Shown: positions 11,201-23,330 of the stretch, one piece after another
How positions within the stretch are numbered: position 1 is the stretch's first letter
Layout of the letters: every line of letters begins with the position of its first letter
Source of the DNA: Amphiura filiformis
Lineage: Eukaryota; Echinodermata; Ophiuroidea; Amphilepidida; Amphiuridae
Direction: 5' to 3'
Assembly: GCF_039555335.1 (NCBI RefSeq)
Contig: NC_092640.1
Location: 36,140,784-36,204,783, forward strand
DNA length: 64,000 nt
Made by a program: the position numbers and the translations under genes
Notes under the pieces: generated by a model
Seen by the model: the letters and a program-made list of their open reading frames with translations, nothing else
Database searches by the model: none
Told to the model about the DNA's origin: nothing

Positions 11201-13110
11201 ACTTCTCACTCTAATATCTTTATATAGGTTGGTACTGGTATTACTATATTATACTATTAGATTTTCCCTGTTCCACTGTTCCACTTGGGACACTTCTCAC
11301 TCTAATATCTTTATATAGGTTGGTACTGGTATTATGGTATTACTATATTATACTATTAGATTTTTCCCTGTTCCACTGTTCCACTTGGGGCACTTCTCAC
11401 TCTATTATCTTTATATACGTTGGTTCTGGTACTACTATATGATACATGGGGCGGTTCTCACTCTAATATCTTTATATAGATTGGTACTGGTATTAGATAT
11501 TACTTTTACCCTGTTCCCTGTTCCACTTGGGGCAATTCTCACTCTAATATCTTTATATAGGTTGGTACTGGTATTACTATATTATACTATTACATTTTGG
11601 TCCCTGTTCCACTGTTCCACTTGGGGCAGTTCTCACTCTAATATATTTATATAGTTGGTACTGGTATTATGATATTACTATATTATACTGTGAATTTTTT
11701 TCCCTGTTCCACTTGTGGCAGTTCTCACTCTAATATCTTTATATAGGTTGGTTCTGGTATTACTATATTATACTATTACATTTTCTCTGTTCCACTGTTC
11801 CACTTTTTCCCTAATTCTTTATATACACTGTTACTATGTTATACTATTGGTTCCACTTCTCACTCTAATATCTTTATATAGGTTGGTACTGGTACTGGTA
11901 TTACTATATTATACTATTGAGATTTTTCCCTGTTCCACTGTTCCACTTGGGGCACTTCTCACTCTAATATCTTTATATAGGTTGGTACTGGTATGGTATT
12001 ACTATATTATACTATTAGATTTTCCCTGTTCCACTGTTCCACTTGGGACACTCTCACTCTAATATCTTTATATAGGTTGGTACTGGTATTATGGTATTAC
12101 TATATTATACTATTAGATTTTTCCCTGTTCCAGTGTTCCACTTGGGGCACTTCTCACTCTATTATCTTTATATACGTTGGTTCTGGTACTACTATATGAT
12201 ACTATTACATTTTTCCCTGTTCCACTTGGGGCAGTTCTCACTCTAATATCTTTATATAGATTGGTACTGGTATTATGATATTACTATATTACACTGTTAA
12301 TTTTTTCCCTGTTCCACTTGGGGCAATTCTCACTCTAACATCTTTATATAGGTTGGTACTGGTATTACTATGTTATACTATTGAATTTTTCCCTGTTCCA
12401 CTGTGCCACTTGGGGCACTTCTCACTATATTTTCTTTATATACGTTGGTTCTGGTACTACTATATGATACTATTACATTTTTCCCTGTTCCACTTGGGGC
12501 AGTTCTCACTCTAATATCTTTATATAGATTGGTACTGGTATTATGATATTACTATATTACACTGTGAATTTTTTCCCTGTTCCACTTGTGGCAGTTCTCA
12601 CTCTAATATCTTTATATAGGTTGGTTCTGGTATTACTATATTATACTATTACATTTTTCTCTGTTCCACTGTTCCACTTGGGGCACTTCTCACTCTAATA
12701 TCTTTATATACGTTGGTACTGGTATTACTATGTTATACTATTGAATTTTTCCCTGTTCCACTTCTCACTCTAATATCTTTATATTGCTTTGTACTGGTAT
12801 TACTATATTATACTATTGAGTTTTTCCCTGTTCCACTTGGGGCACTTCTCACTCTAATATCTTTATATACGTTGGTACTGGTATTACTATGTTATACTAT
12901 TGAATTTTTCCCTGTTCCACTTCTCACTCTAATATCTTTATATTGGTTTGTACTGGTATTACTATATTATTCTATTGAGTTTTTCCCTGTTCCACTTGGG
13001 GCACTTCTCACTCTAATATCTTTATAAAGGTTGGTACTGGTATCACTATGTTATACTATTGAATTTTTCCTGTTCCACTTCTCACTCTAATATCTTTATA
13101 TAGCTAGTAT
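8290..13110. repeat. Satellite array, block 2
   Basis: About 50 units of the same satellite as block 1, in the same orientation. The left part (8290-10440) has monomers and a higher-order pattern like block 1: the diagnostic TTTATCC / ACAGGTACTACTACATTATAC series occurs at about 9300 and again at 9962, 662 bp apart. From about 10440 rightwards, diverged variants dominate (GTTGGTTCTGGTACTAC, TATGATATTACTATATTACAC, CTTGTGGCAGTTCTC). The last few hundred bases are short units that have lost one GTTCCACT. The array ends near 13105 with TATATAGCTAGTATTACCC. Confidence 0.97.
12173..13030. repeat. Edge-specific higher-order repeats in satellite block 2
   Basis: A composite unit beginning TACGTTGGTTCTGG recurs at 12173 and 12441 (268-bp period); related copies occur near 10846 and 11418. 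Further right, a two-monomer unit beginning CGTTGGTACTGG recurs at 12711 and 12870 (159-bp period), one monomer carrying TATGTTATACTATTGAAT and the other TATACTATTGAGTTT. The repeats near the edge are thus shorter and more diverged than in the core. Confidence 0.75.
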
Positions 13111-15788
13111 TACCCTAAAAGGCCAGGCTGGTTGTAATGAGCTGGTAAGCCCAATAACCAGCTTCCTTCCGGACGAGCTTATTAAACAAACAAACTCTTG
13201 CCCATTACCTAAGCATCTTGATTTTAAAATTAAAGGAAATTACCATTTTTTGGACCATAAAGAAACTTTTTTGCTTAGATAATTACATTTTGCCGTGGAA
13301 CTGTTCCAGTAGGGCAGCTCCTTAAAGTCACTCATTCTATGACATGTACATCATTATTGATACACATCTTGGTGTGTGCATTGAAGCAGTGGCATAAATT
13401 AGTCATTGTGATATACAACCTTTTGGTCATGTGTACTGAGTGATGACAACCATTTAATAAAGGTGGCTATAAATATGTAGCTACTGCTATTTGGTTGAAA
13501 AGTGATTTCTTACAAATACTAAGTAGCTAGCTTTGATGTAAATTGATGCATTAGTATTTTATTGGATGTAATGGGAATCTAAATGTCAAACAACATCTTT
13601 GTAAGTCTTGCGGTTCCTGAGTAATGTTGCAAATAGCCTGGTGTCGATTTGAGTCTTCATCATAAAACGAACCCTAGGTCAATGAAGCAACATAAATTAA
13701 GCCCTTTCAAAGTTTGTACACAAATTTGTATTAAATTATGCAGTAATAAACCGAAAATTGATTTCTTGTAGCTTTTTGACCATAACCCTTTTATGCAAGG
13801 CCATGTGTTTTGAACAGGTGCATTTTTTCGGTGCTAAAATTTGTCAAAAATATTCATCTTCGAAATGTGCCAAATTTGCTTTGAAATTAAATATTTGTTT
13901 TCATATACCACCTAGTACAGGAAAAGTATACATTTTCTGAAGGGAAATTTCACAAGGAATCCAAAAATGAGAGCATTTTAAAGGTAGGGTGATGTGCAAG
14001 AGGGGTAGAGCCAGTCAACAAAACAAAATTTTTGGGGAAAAAATTGTGACTTGAGGTAAGTATATTTTCTTACCATCATACCCTATGTCCAAAAAGACAT
14101 CATATATGAGTTCCTCAGTTCAAGAGCTTTTTAATGTATACTTTTGGTATGGTACCTACTATAGTTTTCGTGATGTGCGAGGATCTTCGCAGCATATGAA
14201 AATTCACATATTTTTTTGTCTTTACAATGATCAATCCTAAAATCATCACAAATGCATGTTTTCTTCAACTAGTGATATTTGGCTTTTTAGTGTTATCAAC
14301 AACCAGAAGTTAAGTAATATTCACAGTATATTTACCTTTTACACGTGTATTAAGAGTTCTGGGATGCAATTTAGTCCATGACACTCGAAGATCTGGAACA
14401 GACGGTCACATTCATCCACTGTTTTAAAATGTACTGATCTTCATGTCTATGATGCTGTTGCAATTCCAACCTACAGGACACTTTCCTTAGGAACACTTGC
14501 CTCTTTTGCAAGTCTTTTTTTATAAAGACAGCCATGTCACTTCATGCTGATCATGATAATTGTAATCATAGACGTGTATGTAGGCCTTGAAATTACACAA
14601 TGAATAATTTAACCTTGGGTATTAAAGGCCTATAACTGAATTTAGTATTATTGTATCAATGAATCAGAATGGTTTTCACTGTCCATAATCAAAGCAGTTT
14701 GCTGGAACAGTTTTCTAAAATTATGTTTTATTAAGAAATAAATGATCATGATTTCCGAGAAACGGTTACACATTGCGCTATATTTTGCACTTGCATATAC
14801 CGTAATGGAAAATTGATATCAATTTGCAAATATGGAAAAGATATTAATATTATAATAAATTATAAAGTTTTCATTGTTCCAATTCACTTTACAATCTCTG
14901 AACACTTGTAAATCATGAATGGTGATGAGACATAACAATCTAAATCATTTAATCAATGGTGAGAGCTTCAATAATTCAGTACCTGACTTTTTACATATCG
15001 GTGCCTCCATATCGGTGCCTATATCGGAACATATTTGTCCATAAAACAAGATTGCAACATGCTACCTGTACAAAGGTACTGAAGGTATCAATGGAAAGAT
15101 CTCATCAAGAGGTATTAGGCCTTGGCAGGGGTACCCTTCATGAAGAAATTGTTGTGCAAACATGTAAAATCTCGCACATGTGCACCGGCTCCCCCATTTT
15201 AGATTCTCAGTTGAAAACACATGGCCGTAACCTTTAGGTTACAATCAATAGCGACACTTGAAAAGCTCCAAGAAATTGATTTACTTTGTATTAAAGGGCC
15301 GCCGCGAAATGGCCAGGTCGCCAGGCAAAATGTCAATCTGGCTCATAGCTGTCAATGCCCGCCTCCTCTTACATTATCTTACTACCTAAAAGGACAAGCA
15401 TGAGTGAATTTTAACAGGCATTAAAATGAATTCATGACACCGGGTTTTGTCCTATCGTGTAATCGGATTAAGCTACTTATGCTTGTAATCACCGCTTCCG
15501 TGCAGCCCTTTAACGAGGAGTTTAATACATTTTTATACATTAGAAATATGTGTTCACATCTGATACATAGTGTGCATATTTTGAAATGGCTTCATTTATG
15601 TTGCTTCATTGACCTATGGGTCATTTTATGATGAAGATTCAATTCGACACTTTTTGCAACATAGCTCAAGATCTGCAAGTTCTACAAAGTTGCTGTTTGG
15701 CATTTAGATTCCCTGTAACATCCAATTTATATAAAATACACCAATGTACATCAAAGCTTCTTGGTATTGCTTTTTGGCCAAATAACAG
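13111..15788. other. Unassigned sequence between satellite and assembly gap
   Basis: No gene is supported. Short open frames of 60-130 codons show no domain signature and several run into the N gap. Bases 13110-13195, with an AAACAAACAAAC end, could be the tail of an old retroposon, but this is weak. A tandem echo of CATATCGGTGCC occurs near 14995-15025. Confidence 0.4.
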
Positions 15789-15988
15789 NNNNNNNNNNNN
15801 NNNNNNNNNNNNNNNNNNNNNNNNNNNNNNNNNNNNNNNNNNNNNNNNNNNNNNNNNNNNNNNNNNNNNNNNNNNNNNNNNNNNNNNNNNNNNNNNNNNN
15901 NNNNNNNNNNNNNNNNNNNNNNNNNNNNNNNNNNNNNNNNNNNNNNNNNNNNNNNNNNNNNNNNNNNNNNNNNNNNNNNNNNNNNNNN
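15789..15988. other. Assembly gap (200 N)
   Basis: An uninterrupted run of exactly 200 N. A round length usually marks a gap of unknown true size between scaffolded contigs. The sequence on its right is tandemly repeated, which probably explains the break. Translations through it are meaningless. Confidence 0.98.
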
Positions 15989-16460
15989 GTATGTTCATAC
16001 CTAAATAAACCTCACTACCAGTCTCCCCTCCTTTTCGGTGAAATTGAAAAAGACATCGTATCCGGCATATCCTACATTTAGTCCAAATTCGAGAAATCTG
16101 AAACGGACTTTTCAAAAAATTCATTTGAATTTTTCCAAAAGGTTTATTCTTTTTTTTATATCTATCAAGAGATGGATATAAAGGTATATTTATACCACAG
16201 TAAACCTGAATACCTACCCCCCCTCTTTTTCTGAGAAATTGAAAAAGACTTCTCCATTGGCTCATTTTTTTCCTAGTCCAACTTCGAGAAATTGAAAATG
16301 GACCTTTCCCTTTTATAGGGATTTTTTTCATCTCTTTTTCTGAGAAATTGAAAAGATAACTCAATAGGCCTTCCCATCATTTTGTCCAAATTCGAGAAAT
16401 CGGAAATGGAATTTTCCCTTTTATAGGAACTTTATTCATCTTGTTGAAAATGAACTTCTT
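15989..16460. repeat. Diverged tandem repeat bordering the gap
   Basis: Two larger copies start with related GTATGTTCATACC and GTATATTTATACC words at 15989 and about 16182 (~193 bp apart), each followed by a CTCCTTTTC / CTCTTTTTC stretch and GAAATTGAAAAAGAC. A shorter sub-unit (CTTTTTCTGAGAAATTGAAAA, then TCCAAATTCGAGAAAT, then TTTTCCCTTTTATAGG) recurs to about 16440, giving three copies. The repeat runs straight into the N gap. Confidence 0.7.
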
Positions 16461-19174
16461 TTCATTCTTTGTAAGGGAAACTCTCTTTACATTTCCTAAG
16501 ACAGAATAAAGTTTTAAAATGTTTTTATTCCAGGACGGAATAAAATGGATTCCACTGTGGAATAAAGTTGGTACTAAAGGTGGAGTGTACCCTATCTATT
16601 TTTCCTACACCAGAATATATTTCACGGAATAAATGCATTTTTATTCCCCAAAAGAAAAAGCATTTTGTATAAAGGCAGCCGATAGGCCTACCTTTAAACC
16701 CCCCTAGAAGGTATGAAAATACCAAAAAGACTTTTCCCTCTGGATCTTTTAGCAGGTTCTGTTCATTCCCGTCCTTTCTTTTCAAAAAATATCATAGAGT
16801 TTAGGTGTAAATGGCAATAAGGAGTGACCATGGAAACGATGATTTGTTAATATTGTTAATATTTCGCAAAACTCCCAAAAGAATATGGCATCCGTGTACG
16901 CAATATTCGTTTTAATAAATTTAATTAAAACTTAAATAAATTGCACGAACCGTCTTCTTGTCATTGACTCCAAAGTGATATTATCATGTATATGTGTGTA
17001 TTTTAATAATATTGGTAAGATAATTGAGGGTCCATTGGCAAGATTCAGGAATTTGAGAAAAGATAATTTCTTGCCACCCCGCTTCTGAAAGGCTTGCGGG
17101 ACGCAGGGGTGTATAAAGGGGTATGCCCTCTGATAATTTTGGGAAACAACATCAAGGTACAATTACGGGATACTCTCCGCACTGAGAACCATAAGGGTGT
17201 GATACCTCAGTGTAACTAAGATATGAATCGTTCACACGGGGTACGTTATGTAGGCTATAATGTAATCATCCCAAAATCAAAGATAAAGGCCCATTTAAAA
17301 CCATTTCTTGCTCAAACAAAAAGTGCACGGGTAACCAAAATATAAGCCCAATCGGTCACTTCTTTATCCATACGCAGGGAGTGTCTAAGAGGGCCTGTCT
17401 TACTTTGACTATGGCTGATGGCCATTTCGTCTTTCACGAAAACCAAAGAATAAATCACATTTCTGTCCAAATTCATGTTAATAAATAATTTTTATACTTA
17501 AAGATGATGATGTTTGAGTTATCGGACATATAAAATTAAAGAAAACAAACAAACAATTAAACCAATGTTGATATCGAGAACGTTTTTGTACATTACACGT
17601 ATAGAATGTTGAAAAGTTGTTGAAAAACTTTTTCTGAAAGCATCGTTTTTGGAAAATGTGATTATTTTTGACCAAAAAAAAATACTTTGAGAAAAGATAT
17701 CTTTGAAATGATTAGACAAATGCTTCCTCTAATGCTTTCAAATCAACAAATGTATGTCAAGTTATACGAAGGAATGTTTTTTAATTTTAGGGGTAAGTTA
17801 CTTTTTGGAACCCTTTATAATCTCAAAGGACTGGCATCTAAATATTGTACCTTAGTCATGTAAATATAGTGTGTTTATTTAAGATGGGGTAACCGGGAAA
17901 GGTTTTCAAAACGGGCCTTTTTTGGTGAATGGAGTGGATCTGGATTACGGTGTTCTTTTAAAGTTGACTAAAAAGACTTTGGAAGCAAAAATATTATGCG
18001 ACAGTTTATCAGAAATCATTTCATGGTATTATGGTTGTTGATAAACAAAGTAATTGAAGTAACAGAGTACATTGTTTTACATTATTTTCGATCAAAATGC
18101 GCGTCACAAAACCTCGAAAGGAATAGTATGTATAAAGCACTATTCAATACATTATGCATCAGTATTTGAAACGTCTTCATAATAAATAATGCCCAGTTGT
18201 TGCTTACACGTTGAGAAATGACAACATCCACGCTTAATGTGAATTTGGTAAATATAATAATAATTGAAAATTCATTCCCCCATAAATAATGGTATCATTT
18301 GAAAAATACGATATTTATTATCTACTCACCTAATTTGGAATCACACGACGGCTATTTTCATCTCAAGTTAGTAGATACGGCATCAACTGGAATAATGGCG
18401 GATAACACCCATGCGCTGCTTCTTCAATAGCATATCATGACATTCAGTATTGCCAACGTCACGACTTAGCCACCGAATTAGACTACTTCTAACGATCTCT
18501 GCCACGCACCGTCAGATTGTGTATCTATTGGTAGCCAATGGGTGAGGTTCAAATGTAAATACTGCATCATCATCCATCATATCAAATGCTGCTATTTCTT
18601 GATTTATACCACATCAATAATTATTGTGAACAGTGGAGAGAACATTCATCAAAAAATTGTCAGTTTGTTAGTGTGCTGTTAACTCATCAGTACTGTCACT
18701 CCTTCCTCCTTCTATTCGCTATGGAAGTAGTTACGTAACAGGAGTAATTAGCATAACAATGGGGTTAAAATGTCTTTCAATATATCGCCCTGCACTTGTG
18801 TATATGTACAATGATATATTGACTACGATACCGCTCTTTTCAAAGACACTAAACTTACAGGTGCGGGCGATCAGCATGATGTCAAAATTCTATAGAATTA
18901 TGATCCAGGTTTTTATCAGTGTACGGCGTCGTCTAGCGCAGAGCAATACCTTCAAAAGTAGTGAAAACCCAGCGATTATCATGCCGCTGATGAATTCCCG
19001 TATTTTTATCTGCATGAGGAACAAAACCAGTCTCGCTATTTTATCTTTTAGCCAATGGTCAATGAGGGCTCAAATCTCAATATTGTCCGATTCATGCAAA
19101 ATGGTTGGTTTCATATTATGGTTCTTGAATTAAAACTGGATAGTTTGGTATACAATCAGACTTGTATATAGTAG
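16461..19174. other. Unassigned AT-rich sequence
   Basis: No supported gene. A 124-codon open frame begins at 18759 (+), but it has no recognisable domain. A ~90-bp stretch at 17565-17660 recurs in inverted orientation near 20245-20335. Several ATTCC/GGAAT alternations occur at 16500-16650. Confidence 0.4.
17565..17660 (+). repeat. Dispersed repeat, copy A
   Basis: The series GTTGATATCGAGAACGTTT, GAATGTTGAAAAGT and GAAAGCATCGTTTTT is matched in reverse complement at 20250-20335. The similarity covers roughly 90 bp and does not extend clearly either way, so these are probably two fragments of one unknown repeat family. Confidence 0.55.
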
Positions 19175-19390
19175 TGGGACCCGTAATAAGTACGGCTACG
19201 GGTACGGCTATGGGTATGGGTCCCAAGCCATGAGTATAATAGTACGGGTCCAAGGCCATGAGTCACGGTGATGGGTACTGATCAGAAATAGGTCACAAGT
19301 ACGGGTATGGTTACGGGTCCCTGGCCCTTTGTACGTGAACACGAACAGGCACGTGATTCACGCCATAAGTACGGGTACGGGTCCCGTGAG
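19175..19390. repeat. Degenerate ACGGGT minisatellite
   Basis: Repeated TACGGGTACGGG, TATGGGTATGGGTCCC and GGGTCCCAAGCCATGAG words over about 215 bp. The basic hexamer is (TA)CGGGT, and the GGGTCCC/AAGCCATGAG cassette recurs with variations (19230, 19255, 19310, 19390). No open frame or TIR is associated. Confidence 0.65.
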
Positions 19391-21092
19391 TTAAGGGTAC
19401 ACAAGGTGTATCATGCACTGGTACTCTTCTCCCTTGCTTCACATGTAGGAACAGGAATGTGAAAAATATCGTTCGAATTGGTTAGTATCCGGCCAGATGT
19501 ACTGTTTTTTTTAACATTTATGTGCGGTGGCTTCTCTGGGTGATTAAAATGCGTTCATCCTAGCAACCCATAGAATTAAGTATGATAATTTTTAAAATTC
19601 TGGCTTTGGACAAAAGTACAGGGCACAACAATTATTTTACCAGAACACCCTGAAATACGTCACATTCCAACGTCGACGCTATTATAAGTTACATTTCGAG
19701 TTCTTGGCAATGCTTTATGAAATGGGAATACGATATTAAACATGATCAATTTCAACTTTTTTGAACATAAATTCTCTGATTGTCCCTTTAAGTATGGATA
19801 TTCAAGATATTATCAACTCATCTTGCTGAAGACCTCAATACATGAACACACAATCAACACTTCGTTTTGTACTGCAATTTACTAGATTTATTGTGATACT
19901 TTGCTACAACACAATGTCATTCTGATGGTGTCTGAACCTTAAAACCATTAAAGATTTCTGACAGTAAACCCCCCTCAATTTAATTTTGTTTTTGAAATCA
20001 AATATTATACAAATATTGACTGCTACGGAGGGAAATGGTGCAAAATACCTACCCGAAGGGACTGGGGACAGTGGACCTACAATCGTCCCGAGAACAAAGG
20101 GAAAATAGTAGGCTCGTGGTTTCCAGTCAACGAGAATAGGTGTTCATGGTATTTTGCATCTTTTCACGACTAAAGAGCAGCTGGTATTTGTTTTATACAA
20201 CACATGAAATATTTCGTTTCCTTACAGTCTAGGCTAGGCCACAACCGATCGTGTCCAAGAATAATGCTTTTAAAAAACGTTGCACTTTTCAACATCTAAT
20301 ACATGTAAACGTTCTCAATATCAATATAATTCTTTCATTAGGTTTCACTGCCTGGACAGAATTGATCATGTTCTCCTTTTTCAACCAAATCGGCGGTAAT
20401 CTTATAGTGATTGATCAACATTTAACAACAAATTGCCTCAGGCAATCAGGCAAAACTCACTTCCTGGGAACTAAATACGACACAAGGTCATATTATGTAA
20501 CTCATTGACCCATTTGTGTTATATACTGCTTTTAGCTACATGTATAATGACAGCCTGGTGATTTGGTCAAATCATTACCAGATACCACCCACAGGAGGGA
20601 ATTCAATTTTTGATCAATTCTCTTCAGGTAGTGAAACCTAATGTTTTCCTTCATCTTTCTGTCTCGGATTCCTCAGTCACCCATGGAAACAGAATTTAAT
20701 GAAAAACAATGATTTGTTGAACTAAATTTTGACGTAAATGAGGGTTTCTTTGAAGTTTTTAATCAGCAGTTGATTCAAAATGATAAACACTAGTGAGTAG
20801 AAATGAGTTATCCACGCATACATTTGACCAAAGTGGGTGAACATCTATCGGTATAATGGTAAGGTTGATTTAAGCATCTTGCATATTAATCTAAATTTCT
20901 ATTCCTATAGTGATTTTGCCATTTAGGAAACACCAGCTGAATAACAACTTCAAAGAAAACTTTTAAAGGGGAGGGGGTATTTTAACAGAGGAGGGGATAT
21001 TTTAACAGTTTATTTCAATTAAATATTTACATACGTGTATTTTTAAGGTCATTGAAGTATGTTGATTGACATATGGGCTGTAATCAGCTATT
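19391..21092. other. Unassigned sequence
   Basis: No gene is supported. It includes the inverted copy of the 17.6-kb repeat (20245-20335) and a weak inverted pair, TGCAAAATACC at about 20040 and GGTATTTTGCA at about 20147, that could be a decayed small TIR element. Confidence 0.35.
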
Positions 21093-21482
21093 ATAGTCAG
21101 GCAACATTTGTATTCTACTTCACAAATTTTGCCTAATTTGATTATTCACTTTTATATGTTCAGTGACATCACAATGAACAACTTTCAACATGATGTCAAA
21201 TTTTCAATGACCCTTTTTTTCAAAATGGTCGCCAAAATCATTTAAAAGTTGTGCATTTATCATTATATGACACCATTCAAAGCGAAAACATGCTTTTAAT
21301 GAATTGGAAGTCCTTTTATAAAACAGGAATCCTATAATGTTCATAACTGTATATACCAGGAACATACACATTGATTGTTTAGGCTTTAAAGTCTTGGAAG
21401 GGATCATAATTATTCCTTTATTTGAATGTGTTATGTAAAGTTAAAATAGTTAGTTAAACACATGAAAAGGCAAGGAATATAA

Positions 21483-21970
21483 TAAAGTCTGCACAAAAAG
21501 AAATTCAGCTGTTATAAACACGCCTATAGCTTCAGAACTAATAATTGTTTTCACATTATTTCAACATAAAAAGAAGGATGGTTTATTTACGCGCATTTTG
21601 ATACCCAATTTGTCCAATTTTGTTCAATATTAACAATACAGCAGTGTTTTGGAAGAAAAATAGCCGAATTTAAAAGTTGCAGCTATTTGTATTGATTTGA
21701 AGCAAGCGTGAAGATAATGGCGGGCTTTACGTGCTACCCTGCTGGCATAATAACCATTGATCGCTGTAAACTGCAACTTTTAAATTCGGGTATTTTTCTT
21801 TAAAAACACTACTGTGTTGTTAATATTGAACAACATTTGACAAATGTGGTATCAAAATGCGTGTAAATAATTAATCCTTCCCTCTATGTTGAAATATTGT
21901 GAAAACAATTATTAGTTCTGAAGCTATAGTCGTGTTTATAACAGCTGAGTTTCTTTTTGTGCAGACTTTA
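21483..21970. mobile_element. Fold-back element with two 200-bp arms
   Basis: The left arm (21483-21682) and right arm (21771-21970) are near-complementary over 200 bp: TAAAGTCTGCACAAAAAG matches CTTTTTGTGCAGACTTTA, and TTTAAAAGTTGCAG matches CTGCAACTTTTAAA. They surround an 88-bp unique loop. The outermost bases are TA on both sides, compatible with a TA target and AAGTCTGC termini. A transcript would fold into a long hairpin. No coding potential. Confidence 0.8.
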
Positions 21971-22039
21971 GTTTGTGATCTTAGTACACTTCTTTCACAT
22001 CATTTTCTCACCATTAGCATCTAGCAATATAGGATAATC

Positions 22040-23330
22040 CTTTGCAAAAAAAGAGTCCTAAACTAGCAACTCGTATGCAGGATGTGGAAGAATATTATTC
22101 TTAATTGTTACACCTACAACTCATTGACAAGCATTGGATCTGATCACCGTGTTATTACGGTAATAATAAAAATACGTCTCAGCTTAGAATCGAACGACGG
22201 TAAGACACCCCACGGAAAATCAGGTACAACTGAAAGGTTTTGGCACAGGACACGCAAGGCATTTATGCAGCTAAAGTACGGAATAGATTCAGTGCCCTAC
22301 AGCATACGACGTACAAGTGAATACGACGAAGATGCTACATCCACTGTGACATACAGAAGAGGTAATACCAAGACAACCCAGACGTCACAAGGGGATAATC
22401 TGGAGTGATTCCAGAATTTAGAGTGCCCGGAACTAAGTGCATGAAGCATAAGTGAGGGATATCCACAAATGCACTAATGTATCAAGATAAGAACTGCAAA
22501 CAAGGAAGAATCGCCTCAATGTGACACATGAAAATTTAAGTAAATCAAGAAATTCTGGAACAAAAGATGGGACATGCTTAACGAGATCAGTGGAAGGAAA
22601 ACTGTCATGAAAGGCCAGATCAAAAGGCAGCAGCTACCTGAGAATCCACCAGTCATCACCAATGAGGATATGTTGATACAGCAGGTGCAAAGGTGAAAGT
22701 TAACAATGGAGGAAAAAAGAGCAGGTGACGATGAAATTCTCAAAATATGCAACAATGATGATATTATACTCCATTTTTGTAACGAGGCTTTGCTTCATGG
22801 TAGGAAGCCCGAGCAGTTGTTAATTCTCAATCTCATCTCAATCACAAAAAGCGATGACGTCAGAGATAGGGAGTATCTATAGAGACATCTGCTAGACTTC
22901 TACACAGCAGTCTGTCTCTGGATTATGTATTAAGAATGAACCAAACTAGCTTCCGCCCTGGTAGGTCAACAGTGTCACAAATAATGACCTTGAGTGGAGT
23001 TTTTGAAGAGATAAACAACAACAATCTGCAAGCAGCCCGTTCGTCATCAATTTTAAAAAAGACAATGACACCATCCATCAGTGGAAATGCTGGAGCATAT
23101 GGAGAACCAGAGGAATTCGTGGCGGCTATTTGAAGTACTTATGAGAACACTGTTACCCAGTTACCATACCAAAAACTATACCATACCGGATGAGCAGAAA
23201 CATCGCTGAAGTTCCAAGAAAAGTACATAATTTCGGTATTAATCGTCCATCTGCTGGTTTCCAGGAGTACCCTGTGGGTGCTGCAATATGGAGACATCAT
23301 GTATTGCTATATGCTAATGATTATCGATGT
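22040..23330 (+). mobile_element. LINE fragment, RTE-like (endonuclease end to RT start)
   Basis: Broken frames read in the order of a non-LTR retrotransposon protein. Around 22130 is IGSDHRVITVIIKIRLSL, containing the Ser-Asp-His motif at the end of the APE-type endonuclease domain. Next comes a basic linker (22200-22700). At about 22940 is NQTSFRPGRSTVSQIMTL, the conserved N-x-x-x-FRPGRST segment early in the reverse transcriptase. Decayed RT sequence continues to about 23330. There are many stops and frameshifts, and the catalytic Asp-Asp box is not recognisable, so it is dead. The clade is uncertain: wording resembles RTE-type elements of marine invertebrates. It lies inside the 21093-23646 element. 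Confidence 0.65.

Noticed and set aside
649-13027. Many long open frames within the satellite, with repeated motifs such as LVLVLWYYYIILLDFSLFHC
   Set aside because: They exist only because several repeat units are multiples of three in length; they change frame at each indel, occur wherever the satellite is, and have no start or splice context. They are translations of the repeat.
1-13110. CRISPR array
   Set aside because: Repeats are ~90-100 bp head-to-tail with no unique spacers, and the DNA is clearly eukaryotic.
15616-16364. Long open frames spanning the gap (about 130 and 232 codons)
   Set aside because: They are opened by the N run, which contains no stops; the sequenced parts are tandem repeat.
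18759-19133. 124-codon frame (+), and a GPCR-like impression on the opposite strand
   Set aside because: The minus-strand reading has hydrophobic runs, an RRRT and a GRY/NP-like piece, but the distance between the supposed TM1 and TM3 is far too short, there is an in-frame stop, and no GN or DRY motif is intact. The + frame has no domain.
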